DNA from: Methylobacterium sp. J-090
Lineage (GTDB): Bacteria; Pseudomonadota; Alphaproteobacteria; Rhizobiales; Beijerinckiaceae
DNA: 64,000 nucleotides
NCBI RefSeq assembly: GCF_022829345.1
Contig: NZ_JAKSXV010000060.1
Coordinates: 1 to 64,000, forward strand
Direction: 5' to 3'
Part shown: in pieces, positions 36,083 to 49,323 of the stretch
How positions within the stretch are numbered: position 1 is the stretch's first letter
Layout of the letters: every line of letters starts with the position of its first letter
Notes under the pieces: generated by a model
Database searches by the model: none
The model's input: only the letters and a program-made list of their open reading frames with translations
Told to the model about the DNA's origin: nothing
Made by a program: the position numbers and the translations under genes

Positions 36083-36694
36083 TCATGCTTTCGCCCTCAG
36101 GGCGGTGGAGGACAGATGCGAGCGCGGGCCGTGCAGGAACACCCAGGCCGGAGGATCGAGATCGGCGATGAGGCCGGCATCGGATTCGGCGATGCGCCAG
36201 CGCCCGAGTGCGTGCGCAGCGCGGGCGCTCGGGCCCTTCAGGGTGAAGCCGGGCCGGTCGATGATGGCGATGGGCATGGTCTCGGCGATTTCGCGGAACC
36301 CGGCCCAGCGATGAAATGTCGCGAGGCTGTCGGCGCCCATGATCCAGACGAAGCGCACGGCCGGATGGCGTGCCGTGAGATAGCGCAGACTCTGGCGGGT
36401 GTAGCGGGCGCCGATGCGGCTCTCGAAGGCCGTGACGGCAATGCGCGGATGGTTGGCGATCGCCTGCGCAGCTGAGACGCGCGCGGTGATGGACGCAAGG
36501 TCGGTCCGGTCCTTCAGGGGATTGCCGGGCGTCACCATCCACCAGACCCGGTCGAGCCCAAGGCGCCGGAGGGCGACACGGCTCACATGCCGGTGCCCTA
36601 GGTGGGCCGGATTGAACGAGCCGCCGTAGAGGCCGATCCGCAACCCGGGGCAGGCCGGCGGAAGCCGAACCGGCTCCGATACGTCAAGGCGCAT
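36083..36694 (-). CDS. nadD: Nicotinate-nucleotide adenylyltransferase
   Basis: 203 residues. It transfers AMP to nicotinate mononucleotide in NAD synthesis. The nucleotidyltransferase motif is IGLYGGSFNPAHLGH (20-34), followed by WWMVTPGNPLK, and the second ATP motif is near residue 145-160 (FVWIMGADSLATFHRW at 114-129 precedes it). It lies between proA and rsfS, with gaps of 36 and 115 bases. Confidence 0.94.
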   Translation of the reverse strand: MRLDVSEPVRLPPACPGLRIGLYGGSFNPAHLGHRHVSRVALRRLGLDRVWWMVTPGNPLKDRTDLASITARVSAAQAIANHPRIAVTAFESRIGARYTRQSLRYLTARHPAVRFVWIMGADSLATFHRWAGFREIAETMPIAIIDRPGFTLKGPSARAAHALGRWRIAESDAGLIADLDPPAWVFLHGPRSHLSSTALRAKA

Positions 36695-36730
36695 CGGGGC
36701 CGGGCGATGATGGGCGACCGCCGGGACGGA

Positions 36731-38035
36731 TCAAGGACGCGTCTGCCCGCTTCCGTGGACCCGGTACTTGAAGGTGGTGAGCTGCTCGACGCCGACGGGA
36801 CCGCGCGCATGCATCCGGCCGGTGGCGATGCCGATCTCGGCCCCGAATCCGAACTCGCCGCCATCGGCGAACTGCGTCGAGGCGTTGTGTACCACGATGG
36901 CGGAGTCGACCTCGGCGAGGAACCGCGTCGCCTCCGCCCCGTCGGCGGTGACGATGGAGTCGGTGTGGTGGGAGCCGTAGGTCTCGATATGGGCGATGGC
37001 CGCCTCCAGACCATCGACCACGCGCACGGCGATGATGGCGTCGAGGTACTCCGTGCGCCAGTCCGCCTCGGTGGCCGGTGTGACGCGCGCGTCGACGGCC
37101 TGCACGTCGGCGTCACCGCGTACGGCGCAGCCGGCCTCGATCAGCATGGTGACGAGGGCGGGCAGATGGGTCGCGGCGCAGGCGCGGTCGACCAGCAGCG
37201 TCTCGGCGGCGCCGCAGATGCCCGTGCGGCGCATCTTGCTGTTCAGGACGATGGTACGGGCCATCTCGAGTTCGGCGCCGGCCGCAACGTAGACGTGGCA
37301 GATGCCGTCGAGATGGGCGAAGACCGGCACCCGAGCCTCGGCGTGGACGCGTTCCACGAGGCCGCGTCCGCCGCGAGGGACGATCACGTCGATGCAGCCC
37401 TGCAGACCCGAAAGCATCGCACCGACCGCGGCCCGGTCGCGGGTCGGCACGATCTGAATCGCATCCGCCGGCAATCCCGATGCCTCCAGGCCCGCCCGCA
37501 TGGCGCGCGCGATGGCCATGGCCGTGCGGTGACTATCGGATCCCGCCCGCAGGATCGCGGCATTGCCGGCCTTGAGGCAAAGGACGCCAGCATCGGCGGT
37601 GACGTTGGGGCGGCTCTCGAAGATCACGCCGATGACGCCCAGCGGCACGGCGATGCGCTCGATGAGCAGGCCGTTGGGGCGCTCGAAAGCGGCGACCTGA
37701 CGCCCGACGGGATCGGGCAGCGCGCCGATCTTCTCGACGGCGTCGGCGATGGCGCCGAGGCGGGCGGAATCGAGGGTGAGCCGGTCGATGAGCGCCCGGG
37801 TCTGGCCGGCGGCGTGGGCCGCCTCCACGTCCCGGGCGTTCTCGGCCAGGATCTCGACCTGCGCGGCACGGAGGCGCTCGGCGATGGTGCGCAGCGCAAT
37901 GTCCTTGGTCTGCGCTGGCGCCAGGGCGATGCCGCGCGCGGCCGCGCGGGCCCGCAGGCCGATGGCGTGCATCTCGACGGACAGATCGGGAGCGTGGAAA
38001 TCGGTACGCAGGTTCAGAACGGGCACGGCCTTCAT
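36731..38035 (-). CDS. proA: Gamma-glutamyl phosphate reductase
   Basis: 434 residues from the ATG at 38035; the frame opens further upstream to 38086, but [10 protein letters not shown] begins the conserved protein. It is an aldehyde-dehydrogenase-fold enzyme that reduces gamma-glutamyl phosphate with NADPH in proline synthesis. [14 protein letters not shown] (137-150) and the catalytic Cys274 in [12 protein letters not shown] are present. ProB is encoded 97 bases upstream. Confidence 0.95.
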   Translation of the reverse strand: MKAVPVLNLRTDFHAPDLSVEMHAIGLRARAAARGIALAPAQTKDIALRTIAERLRAAQVEILAENARDVEAAHAAGQTRALIDRLTLDSARLGAIADAVEKIGALPDPVGRQVAAFERPNGLLIERIAVPLGVIGVIFESRPNVTADAGVLCLKAGNAAILRAGSDSHRTAMAIARAMRAGLEASGLPADAIQIVPTRDRAAVGAMLSGLQGCIDVIVPRGGRGLVERVHAEARVPVFAHLDGICHVYVAAGAELEMARTIVLNSKMRRTGICGAAETLLVDRACAATHLPALVTMLIEAGCAVRGDADVQAVDARVTPATEADWRTEYLDAIIAVRVVDGLEAAIAHIETYGSHHTDSIVTADGAEATRFLAEVDSAIVVHNASTQFADGGEFGFGAEIGIATGRMHARGPVGVEQLTTFKYRVHGSGQTRP

Positions 38036-38132
38036 CCTTGCGGGCCGTCGCGATATGGCGCGACCGCCTGTTGTCCCACCCGTCATCGCACGCCGGATAC
38101 TGGTGAAACAAGCGGAACGCGTGACAACCCGG

Positions 38133-40393
<2,261 letters not shown>

Positions 40394-40855
40394 TCAGGTG
40401 CCGTAGCGACGGCATTTTCCGTCGAGGTTCAGGTACTGGATACTCCGAAGCCCCGCCTCGAACCATGTTCCGGCGGACTTGGTGCCCTCGTATCCGTACA
40501 GGACGATGCGGATGGCGTCGTCCGGCGAGACCAGATTGGGCGGGGTTTCCGCCTCGAAGGTCCAACGCGGCGGCGCCGCGCCGTCACCACCGAAAGCGAT
40601 GCGCGTCCCATCCGCCTCGATCTGGTTCACCTGGGTGAAGGTCGGGGCATCTCCCGTGCGCGCGACGGCGAAGGTGAATCCGACTTTCGGGGCACGGCCG
40701 ACGAAGTTGTAGAACTCGCAATACAGCGTCGGCATCGCGGATTTGGCCGCGACTTCGACGGGTGCGGGCTCGGGGCCGGAGCCACGCAGCATGACGGCGG
40801 CAAGCGCCGTTGCCGCCAGGGCTGCCGCGCCGGAGACCACGAGGGTACGCTTCAT
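40394..40855 (-). CDS. Hypothetical protein with N-terminal anchor
   Basis: 153 residues from the ATG at 40855 (MKRTLVVSGAAALAATALAAVML, a signal or anchor). The exported part has two cysteines (YCEFYN and GKCRRYG) that could form a disulfide, and beta-rich text such as KVGFTFAVARTGDAP and AIRIVLYGYEGT. It has no recognised family. It stands between rpmA and obgE on the same strand, interrupting the usual rplU-rpmA-obgE order. Confidence 0.75.
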   Translation of the reverse strand: MKRTLVVSGAAALAATALAAVMLRGSGPEPAPVEVAAKSAMPTLYCEFYNFVGRAPKVGFTFAVARTGDAPTFTQVNQIEADGTRIAFGGDGAAPPRWTFEAETPPNLVSPDDAIRIVLYGYEGTKSAGTWFEAGLRSIQYLNLDGKCRRYGT

Positions 40856-40975
40856 CGCCCCGACCCCATCGCTGCGGGCGGAGCCTTCGTCCGCCTCAGA
40901 CGACGAAAGGGAGGATGGATGACCATCCTCCCCCACGCACATCCCGGTCAGCCGGAAGCCGGCCGATCAAAAACG

Positions 40976-41242
40976 CTACTCAGCGGCTTCCTGCACCGGC
41001 ACGACGGTGACGAAGGCGCGACCGCGCTTCGTCATGAACAATACGCGGCCATCGGCCTTGGCGAACAGGGTATGGTCCGTGCCGATGCCGACATTGGCGC
41101 CGGGGTGCCACTTGGTGCCGCGCTGGCGCACGATGATGTTGCCGGCGATGACGGCTTCCGAACCGAACTTCTTCACGCCGAGGCGCTGGCCGGCGGAATC
41201 GCGGCCGTTGCGGGACGAGCCGCCTGCTTTTTTATGGGCCAT
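40976..41242 (-). CDS. rpmA: 50S ribosomal protein L27
   Basis: 88 residues, starting [20 protein letters not shown], the L27 signature; [21 protein letters not shown] is also conserved. No N-terminal processing extension is present. Its N-terminal tail reaches the peptidyl transferase centre. It follows rplU after 38 bases. Confidence 0.97.
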   Translation of the reverse strand: MAHKKAGGSSRNGRDSAGQRLGVKKFGSEAVIAGNIIVRQRGTKWHPGANVGIGTDHTLFAKADGRVLFMTKRGRAFVTVVPVQEAAE

Positions 41243-41280
41243 TGTGGCTTACTCCGAAATCTCGAAAAACGATCTGCCCG

Positions 41281-41595
41281 TCAGGCGCTGATGCCGGTGA
41301 TGCGCACCACCGTGTGGTGCTGGCGGTGGCCCCGCTTGCGGCGCGAGTTCTGGCGGCGGCGCTTCTTGAAGGCGATGACCTTCGCGTCACGGCCATGGCT
41401 GACGATCTCGCCGGTGACGCTGATGCCCGAGAGCAGCGGTGCGCCGATCTGGGTGGCGCCGGCGCCGTCGGCGAAGAGCAGCACGTCTCCGAACGTCACG
41501 GCGGAGCCGGCTTCGCCCTCGAGGGTGGCGATCGTGATGGTGTCGTTGGCGGCAACGCGATACTGCTTGCCGCCCGTCTTGATGACTGCGAACAT
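41281..41595 (-). CDS. rplU: 50S ribosomal protein L21
   Basis: 104 residues from the ATG at 41595 ([20 protein letters not shown]). The basic segment [21 protein letters not shown] is the rRNA-binding part. The 200 bases upstream are without a gene and should hold the promoter for rplU-rpmA. Confidence 0.96.
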   Translation of the reverse strand: MFAVIKTGGKQYRVAANDTITIATLEGEAGSAVTFGDVLLFADGAGATQIGAPLLSGISVTGEIVSHGRDAKVIAFKKRRRQNSRRKRGHRQHHTVVRITGISA

Positions 41596-41803
41596 CGTTC
41601 TCTTTCGTGTTCTCTGCCGGCCTCCGGCAAATGCCTGGACCGTCTTCTTGTTCAGGTCATCCGCGACACCGGGTCGAGCCGGGCGCGAACGCGAAACGCG
41701 CGGACTTCGTCGAGGAAGCCGCGCATTGCGCCGGTGCATAGGCGCGCAGGGGGTGATTTGTCAATGTGGCGCCGGTCCGGATGCGGGAGGTTGAGCTCCG
41801 GAT

Positions 41804-43339
41804 CTACCGCTTCGTCAATCCGCCCAGCACGTTGCGAAGGATCGCGTTGCCGACCTCGGTCCCGACCTTGCGGGCCATGGAGCGCGCCGCATTGCCGATG
41901 ACCTGCTCCGCCAAGCTCTGCGGCGGACGCCGCGCGCCCTTCGCGACGGGCTTCGAGCCGAACACGCCGCCCAGGAGGCCGCCGAGCATGCCGGTCAGCC
42001 CGCCCTCGGATTGCTGTGCCGCTTCGGCCGGAGCGGCGTCCAGTCCCTTGCGCTTGGCCAGGATCTCGTAGGCGCTCTCGTTGTCGACCGCCTCGTCGTA
42101 CTTGCCGCGCACGGGGCTCTTCGCCATGAGCTCCGCACGCTCGGCCGGGGTGATGGGGCCGACGCGCCCCTGGGGTGGTGCGATCAGCGCCCGCTCCACG
42201 AAGGAGGGCGTCCCCTTGGACTCCAGGAAACTCACCAGCGCCTCGCCGACGGCGAGTTCGGTGATGGCTTGTCCGACATCGAAACCCGGGTTCTGGCGGA
42301 ACGTCTCGGCCGCCGCCTTCACGGCGCGCTGGTCTCGGGGGGTGAAGGCGCGCAGGGCATGCTGCACCCGGTTGCCGAGCTGGCCCAGCACCGATTCGGG
42401 GACGTCCAGAGGGTTCTGGGTCACGAAGTAGACGCCGACGCCCTTGGAGCGGATCAGCCGAACCACCTGCTCGACGGCGTCGAGCAGGGCTTTGGGCGCA
42501 TCGTCGAACAGCAGGTGCGCCTCGTCGAAGAAGAAGACGAGCTTGGGCTTGTCGAGGTCGCCGACCTCGGGCAGCTGCTCGAACAGCTCCGACAGCATCC
42601 ACAGCAGGAAAGCCGCGTAGAGCCGGGGCCGCTGCATGAGCTTGTCGGCGGCCAGGATGTTGACGATGCCGCGCCCCTCGCGGTCGGTCTTCATGAAATC
42701 GTTGAGGTCGAGGGCCGGCTCGCCGAAGAACTGGTCCGCGCCCTGATTCTCCAGCATCAGGAGTTGGCGCTGGATCGCGCCGACGCTCGCGGCCGAGACG
42801 TTGCCGTACTGGCCCGAGATCGCCTTGAGGTTCTCCGAGACGTAGAGGAGCAGCGCCCGCAGGTCCTTGAGGTCGAGGACCGGCCATTGGTTGTCGTCGG
42901 CGACCCGGAAGGCGATGTTGAGTACGCCCTCCTGGGTGTCGTTGAGTTCGAGGAGCCGGGCCAGCACCAGCGGCCCCATCTCGATTACGGTGGCGCGGAT
43001 CGGATGCCCCTGGTCACCGAACAGGTCCCAGAACACCACCGGGAAGCGGTCGGGCTCGTAGATGATCCCCAGTTCCTCGGCGCGCTTGACGAAGTGGGGC
43101 TTCGATTCGCCCGCCGCCGCCAGTCCGGAGAGATCACCCTTGATGTCGGCGGCGAAGACCGGAACGCCTGCGTTGGAAAAACCCTCGGCCATCACCTGCA
43201 GGGTCACGGTCTTGCCGGTGCCGGTGGCGCCTGCCACGAGGCCGTGGCGGTTGGCGAGCCGCAGGGTCAGCGCCTCGGACTTGGTGCCGCCGCCCTTAAG
43301 AAGGCTTTTCCCCACCAGGATTGTGCCGTCGTCCCGCAT
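41804..43339 (-). CDS. HerA-like ATPase, DUF853 (YjgR family)
   Basis: 511 residues. P-loop GATGTGKT (37-44) and Walker B with [10 protein letters not shown] define a RecA/FtsK-like hexameric ATPase of the HerA clade. [28 protein letters not shown] is typical of DUF853. A C-terminal glycine-rich motif [16 protein letters not shown] lies near 447-462 and resembles one in the divergent gene at 43510. The biological role is unknown, and no nuclease partner (NurA) is adjacent. Confidence 0.88.
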   Translation of the reverse strand: MRDDGTILVGKSLLKGGGTKSEALTLRLANRHGLVAGATGTGKTVTLQVMAEGFSNAGVPVFAADIKGDLSGLAAAGESKPHFVKRAEELGIIYEPDRFPVVFWDLFGDQGHPIRATVIEMGPLVLARLLELNDTQEGVLNIAFRVADDNQWPVLDLKDLRALLLYVSENLKAISGQYGNVSAASVGAIQRQLLMLENQGADQFFGEPALDLNDFMKTDREGRGIVNILAADKLMQRPRLYAAFLLWMLSELFEQLPEVGDLDKPKLVFFFDEAHLLFDDAPKALLDAVEQVVRLIRSKGVGVYFVTQNPLDVPESVLGQLGNRVQHALRAFTPRDQRAVKAAAETFRQNPGFDVGQAITELAVGEALVSFLESKGTPSFVERALIAPPQGRVGPITPAERAELMAKSPVRGKYDEAVDNESAYEILAKRKGLDAAPAEAAQQSEGGLTGMLGGLLGGVFGSKPVAKGARRPPQSLAEQVIGNAARSMARKVGTEVGNAILRNVLGGLTKR

Positions 43340-43509
43340 GATCGCCCGCTCCCGAACCCCGACAAGCGGCGCGCCGCCTCGCTCACGTCAGGTTATGCCG
43401 CTCGGGCGCGGCATTTTCCAGCGACCACGCCCGGACGCGGGTCCTGCCCTTGATTTACGCGCGGCGAGGCCGGACAGACACAATCCCGAACGCCCAGGAG
43501 CGACCCAAG

Positions 43510-43896
43510 ATGGAAGAGTTGATTGCCCGCGTCACCACCGTGACGGGCCTGGACGCCGCGACGGCCCAGACGGCCATCGGCCACATCCTGGCCTTCCTCC
43601 AGAAGGAAGGGCCTGCCACCGAGGTGAGCCAGCTCCTCGCCGCCCTGCCGGGCTCGGAGACCGCCATCGCGGAGTCCAATGCGGGCGAAGGCGGTGGTGG
43701 CCTGATGGGCATGCTCGGCGGCATGATGGGCGGCGGCGTGATGGCGCTCGGCCAGAAGCTCATGGCGGCCGGCGTGCCCATGGGCCAGATGCAGCCGCTC
43801 GGCCGGGAGCTGTTCGCCTACGGCCGCGAGACGGCGGGCGAGGACGTGATGGGTCCCATCGTCGGCGCGATCCCGGGCCTGAACCAGTTCGTCTGA
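43510..43896 (+). CDS. Small glycine/methionine-rich protein, unknown
   Basis: 128 residues from the ATG at 43510 (AGGAG 13 bases upstream). Residues 1-55 are helical (MEELIARVTTVTGLDAATAQTAIGHIL), followed by a Gly/Met-rich centre GGGGLMGMLGGMMGGGVM (about 64-81) and a helical end. The N-terminal part resembles small DUF2267-type helical proteins, a weak resemblance. The gene is divergent from the DUF853 ATPase and shares its GLxGMLGG motif. Function unknown. Confidence 0.75.
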   Translation: MEELIARVTTVTGLDAATAQTAIGHILAFLQKEGPATEVSQLLAALPGSETAIAESNAGEGGGGLMGMLGGMMGGGVMALGQKLMAAGVPMGQMQPLGRELFAYGRETAGEDVMGPIVGAIPGLNQFV

Positions 43897-44097
43897 ACCG
43901 CCGTCCGATCTCCTTCGGCGGCTATCCACGCGGCGGCCGCCGAAGCAGGTCCGGCTAAGTTTGCCAAGCCCCTCTCGCAGAAAGACAATCCGTGTCATAA
44001 AAGCGTGCGCGCGGCATGGTGATGTGGCCCCCCGAAGGCGCGAGGCCGGGGGCTCCGGGGTGAGCCCGCCTCGCGGTCCCGACAGGCGGATTCGACC

Positions 44098-45126
44098 ATG
44101 GTCCCGAACTTCGCGCGAGAGGCGTCCGCGGCGTGGCTCACCGGCTGGGAGACGCATGTCCATGCGCCCTTCGTCCGAATGAAGCAGAAGCGCGGCGAGA
44201 CCGGTCTGTCGGGACTGCCAGGCTTCAACGGGCGTGCCCTGATCCCGCCCGGTGCCGTGCCGATCCGATTCAAACAGCGCCTCAAGAAGCCGTTGCCGGC
44301 CCCCGGCCTCGATCCGAGCCTGGGGCGCATCGGCAACCTCGAAGTGCGGCTGGCCACGTCGGTTTCCGAGATCCGCCGAGCGCAGCGTCTTCGCTACCGG
44401 GTGTTCTTCGAGGAGATGCAGGCCGTGGCCACCGGCCTGTCCCTCTTGTCGCGCCGCGATATCGACGCCTACGACACGGTCTGCGACCACCTTCTCGTCA
44501 TCGACCACGCCGCCACGGACGAGACCCCGTTCCGGCGTCCGCGCCCCAAGGTGGTGGGCACCTACCGCCTCCTGCGCCAGGAGACGGCCGACCGGCATTT
44601 CGGCTTCTACACGGCCGGCGAGTACGACATCGCACCCCTGCTCGCCGCGCATCCAAGCAAGCGGTTCCTCGAGCTCGGCCGCTCCTGCGTCCTAAAACCC
44701 TACCGGACCAAGCGCACGGTGGAACTGCTCTGGGCCGGAATCTGGGCCTACGTCCAGCACCACCGCATTGACGCCATGCTCGGCTGCGCCAGCCTGGAGG
44801 GAACCGATCCGGATCGCCTCGCCCTGCCGCTGAGCTTCCTCCATCATCATGCCCGTGCGCCCGAGGGCTGGGGCGCCAGGGCGCTGCCCGGGCGCTACGT
44901 CGCCATGGACCGCCTCGCCCGCGAGGCCCTGGACCCGAAGGCGGCCCTCCAGGCCTTGCCGCCCCTGATCAAGGGCTACCTGCGCGTCGGCGCCACCTTC
45001 GGCGACGGCGCGGTGGTCGACCACCAATTCGGCACAACCGACGTGTTCGTGGTCCTGCCGGTCTCGGCCATCGCGGCGCGCTACATCGATCATTTCGGCC
45101 CGGCGGCGAACCGAAAAGCCGCCTGA
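44098..45126 (+). CDS. olsB: OlsB-type N-acyltransferase (GNAT)
   Basis: 342 residues. The central part (about 80-270) is the family of ornithine N-alpha-acyltransferases: LEVRLATSVSEIRRAQRLRYRVFFEEM, LVIDH, GTYRLLRQE, FLELGRSCVLKPYRTKRTVELLW and the late MLGCASLEGTDP. OlsB makes lyso-ornithine lipid from ornithine and 3-hydroxyacyl-ACP. The N-terminal 80 residues are an extra basic extension. OlsA, the PlsC-like partner, is not adjacent; an acyltransferase-3 gene follows instead. Confidence 0.8.
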   Translation: MVPNFAREASAAWLTGWETHVHAPFVRMKQKRGETGLSGLPGFNGRALIPPGAVPIRFKQRLKKPLPAPGLDPSLGRIGNLEVRLATSVSEIRRAQRLRYRVFFEEMQAVATGLSLLSRRDIDAYDTVCDHLLVIDHAATDETPFRRPRPKVVGTYRLLRQETADRHFGFYTAGEYDIAPLLAAHPSKRFLELGRSCVLKPYRTKRTVELLWAGIWAYVQHHRIDAMLGCASLEGTDPDRLALPLSFLHHHARAPEGWGARALPGRYVAMDRLAREALDPKAALQALPPLIKGYLRVGATFGDGAVVDHQFGTTDVFVVLPVSAIAARYIDHFGPAANRKAA

Positions 45127-45195
45127 TCCGTCCCGCCGGCCACGCGGGCGCCGCATCGCCCGTCCAAGGGCGTGCCCGGAGCCGGGGGCGGGACG

Positions 45196-46314
45196 ATGCG
45201 GGGCTATCGATACGAGGCGCTCGACGGCGTGCGGGGCCTCGCCGCCCAGGCGGTGGTGATCACCCATGCCGTCGAGATGGCGTTCCTGCCCCTCCACGGG
45301 CCCGGGGCGGCCGTCACCGGCTGGATCGGCCGGGTCTCGGTCATGACGTTCTTCGCGCTCAGCGGCTTCGTCATCGCCACGAGTCTCGGCCGGATGGCGG
45401 GGCGGGATGGCCGCTTCCTCGTGCCCTACGCCGTTCACCGGGTCGCGCGCATCGCACCGCCCCTGATCCTTGCCATCGCCATCACCTTCGCGGTGGGCGC
45501 CCTCGGCCGGGCCGGCCTCCCCCTCCTGACCCGGACGGGCGAGCCCTACACCATGGGCGTCCTCGCCTTCCTGCGCGGGATCACCCTCATCTTCGCCCCC
45601 AACGACGCGACCTTCGTCATCGACAATCCGCTCTGGTCCCTGCGCCAGGAGGTCTACCTCTATGGTGTGGCCGCCTTCGCAACCCTGGCCATCGTCGGGC
45701 GTGGCGCCTGGCGCGCCGTGGGGATTGCCCTGGCATCGGGTCTCGTCCTCGTCACGGCGAACCGGTTCTTCTACCTGCAATCCCTGGCCCTGTTCGGAGC
45801 GGGAGCGGGCGCGGCCCTGCTTGGCGGACATCCCGGCCTGCGCCGGTTGGCGGCCTCACGAGCGCTCATGCCCATCGCGGGGATGGCGCTGGCCGCGCCC
45901 CTCGCCTTCGTCGGCCAGCCCGGGTTCGTCGACAGCATGAGTGGGTGGGCTCCGTTCCTCACCTATCAGGCGGCTTTGAGCTTGCCCCTGGGGCTTTGCC
46001 TCCTCGGCCTCGCGACCGACGAGGCTCCGATCTCCCGGGGCTTCGCGGCCTGCGCCGGAGCGGCGGCGTTTTCCTACACCCTCTACGTGGTGCACATGCC
46101 GATTCTGGTCCTGGTGTTCTCCCTGCGCGCGCATCTCGGCTGGGTGCCGGGCTGGACCGGCAGCGCCGCGACCCTGGCAGCGGCGTGGCTCGCGGCCCAG
46201 GCCGTGGCCATCACGGCCGCGCGCGGCCTGGAACGTCCGAAGCCGGTGCGCGCCGCGCTGTTCCGCCTGCTCGGCCGGATCGGCCTAGCGGGCGCGGTGT
46301 CGAGGTCGGCCTAA
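45196..46314 (+). CDS. Acyltransferase family 3 membrane protein
   Basis: 372 residues with about ten hydrophobic segments. It opens YRYEALDGVRGLAAQAVVITHAVE; the His in this motif and a following Arg (HRVARIAPPLIL) are conserved in the OafA/YrhL family that O-acylates envelope sugars or lipids. WSLRQEVYLYGVAAF is another family motif (WSL-x-x-E). The start at 45196 is preceded by GGGGCGGGACG. Follows olsB after 69 bases and may share its transcript. Confidence 0.88.
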   Translation: MRGYRYEALDGVRGLAAQAVVITHAVEMAFLPLHGPGAAVTGWIGRVSVMTFFALSGFVIATSLGRMAGRDGRFLVPYAVHRVARIAPPLILAIAITFAVGALGRAGLPLLTRTGEPYTMGVLAFLRGITLIFAPNDATFVIDNPLWSLRQEVYLYGVAAFATLAIVGRGAWRAVGIALASGLVLVTANRFFYLQSLALFGAGAGAALLGGHPGLRRLAASRALMPIAGMALAAPLAFVGQPGFVDSMSGWAPFLTYQAALSLPLGLCLLGLATDEAPISRGFAACAGAAAFSYTLYVVHMPILVLVFSLRAHLGWVPGWTGSAATLAAAWLAAQAVAITAARGLERPKPVRAALFRLLGRIGLAGAVSRSA

Positions 46315-47183
46315 CGCGCGTCAGCCCGCGCATCCGCCACCAGAGCCGCCAGCCCTTCCCGATAGGTCGGATAGGCCAGATCCACCCCAAGCTCCTCGCG
46401 GATCAGCCGGTTCCTCACACGTTTGTTTTCCCCGTAGAAGCTGCGCGCCATCGGGCTGAGATCGGCGGTCTCGAAATCGATCTCGGGCGGCAGCGGCAGG
46501 CCGGCGAGGGCGGCGGCGTGCTCGGTCACCACCTGCGGCGGGGTCGGCGCATCGTCGGTGACGTTGTAGATCGCGCCCGAGCGGGGTCGGTCGAGGGAGG
46601 CGAGCAGCGTGGTCGCGATGTCGTCGACGTGGATGCGGTTGAACACCTGCCCCGCCTTGATGATGCGCTGCGACTTGCCCTCGCGCAGCTTCACGATGGG
46701 GTTGCGGCCCGGCCCGTAGATCCCGGACAGCCGGAACACCTGCACAGGCTTGTCCGCCTCCCGACCGAGGGCGAGCCAGGCTTCTTCCACGGCGAGGCGT
46801 CCGTGCGAGCGCCGGCTCGTCGGGCGGGGCATCGTCTCCTCGTCGATCCAGGCGCCCTGCTGGTCGCCGTAGACGCCTATGGTCGAGAGGTAGCCGATCC
46901 AGCCGATGCGGCTCTTGCCGATGGCGTCGGCATAGCGGGCCAGCACCGTGTCGCCGTCGCCGGCGGGCGGGGCCGAGATCAGGAGCACGTCGGTGTCGGC
47001 GAGGTCGGCCGCGATGCGGTCGTCGTCGCCCTCCGGTCCGAATGTCCGCAGGGAGACACCGTCGAGGCCGGCCCCGGACCGCGACGGATCGGTGACCGTG
47101 GCGCGGATTTGGCCGAACCGCCCGAAGGCCCGTTCGACGAACCGGCGCGCGGTGAAGCCGAGGCCGAAGACGAAGAGGTTCAT
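46311..47183 (-). CDS. NAD(P)-binding epimerase-like protein (extended SDR)
   Basis: 290 residues from the ATG at 47183. The start MNLFVFGLGFTARRFVERAF is a Rossmann loop of the GxGxxA/G type. YLSTIGVYGD, SHGRLAVEEAW and FRLSGIYGPGRN follow. The usual catalytic Tyr-xxx-Lys is replaced here by His-Gly-Arg-Leu (SHGRLAVEEAW), which suggests non-classical or lost catalysis. Convergent with the acyltransferase, overlapping by 4 bases. Substrate unknown. Confidence 0.85.
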   Translation of the reverse strand: MNLFVFGLGFTARRFVERAFGRFGQIRATVTDPSRSGAGLDGVSLRTFGPEGDDDRIAADLADTDVLLISAPPAGDGDTVLARYADAIGKSRIGWIGYLSTIGVYGDQQGAWIDEETMPRPTSRRSHGRLAVEEAWLALGREADKPVQVFRLSGIYGPGRNPIVKLREGKSQRIIKAGQVFNRIHVDDIATTLLASLDRPRSGAIYNVTDDAPTPPQVVTEHAAALAGLPLPPEIDFETADLSPMARSFYGENKRVRNRLIREELGVDLAYPTYREGLAALVADARADAR

Positions 47184-47202
47184 GGGTTTGCCGAGTCCTG
47201 CC

Positions 47203-48386
<1,184 letters not shown>

Positions 48387-48390
<4 letters not shown>

Positions 48391-49079
48391 AAGTCCAGAT
48401 CCGCGTAGTGGTCGGCCGGCGCCATGCCCGGCACCCGGTCGGCCAGGAGCGTGCGGAAGCACGGGCGCGACTTCACCCGAGCGTACCAGTCCCGCGCCGT
48501 CTCGTCCTCGTCCCATGGCACGTCGCCGAGATAGTCCACGCAGGAGAGGTGGGCCGCCGCCGCCAGATCCGCATAGGTCAGATGGTCGCCCGCAATCCAT
48601 TTGCGGCGGGACATGAGATAGCCGATGTATTTCAGGTGATAGCGCACATTGGTGCGCGCCGCCCGGATGGCGTTCATGTCCGGCGGGCCGCCACCGGCGG
48701 CGCTGTTCATGAAGCGCTTGAAGATCTTTTCGGTAACGAGGTAGCCCGTCACCTCCGCGTCGAACTTGACCAGGAACCAGTCGAGGAGCCGGCGCACCTC
48801 GACCCGGGCGGCCGTGGTCTCAGGCAGGAGGCGCCGGCCGCTGAGGCCGAGCCCCCGCGTCTCGTCGAGATACTCGGCGATGATGCCGGCACCGGGAATC
48901 GCCAGGCCCGATTGCTCCACGAGGACCGGCGTGGTGCCGGCCGGATTGATGATCAGGAAGGCGTCGCGCCGCTCCCACGGGCGTTCCTCCAGCAGGGAGG
49001 GCTCCATCCCCATCTCGGCAAGCACGAGGCGGATGAAGCGCGAATGGGGGCAGAAGGGGGAGTGGTGAAGCGTCGCCAT
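48387..49079 (-). CDS. Glutathione S-transferase family protein
   Basis: 230 residues from the ATG at 49079. The thioredoxin-like N-terminal domain has CPHS (about 10-13) in the active-site position and NPAGTTPVLVEQSG with the cis-Pro. The C-terminal helical domain (about 85-225) includes WIAGDHLTYADLAAAAHLS, the N-capping box. It overlaps queG. Substrate not deducible. Confidence 0.9.
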
Positions 49080-49323
49080 CGAGGCCGTTCGGACGGGGGA
49101 AGCTGCCGGGGACGAGCCGTATCGGGCCCCTCGCAGAGGGTCGCCTTTCGAGACATATTGCTCGATCGTTGCCGCCTCATTAACACGCTCGACCAAAGCC
49201 GGTAACCATCCGTCAACCGACATGGTCGAAGCCTCGGATCAGATCCGAGGCCGTTCCCGGCATGCGGAACGCGTGGCCACGCCACGACACGGTCCCCCTG
49301 ACAACCCGGAGCGAGGCGATACG

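Noticed and set aside
46311..46314. Possible fusion between the acyltransferase and the epimerase-like gene
   Set aside because: The genes are convergent and merely overlap at their stop codons by 4 bases.
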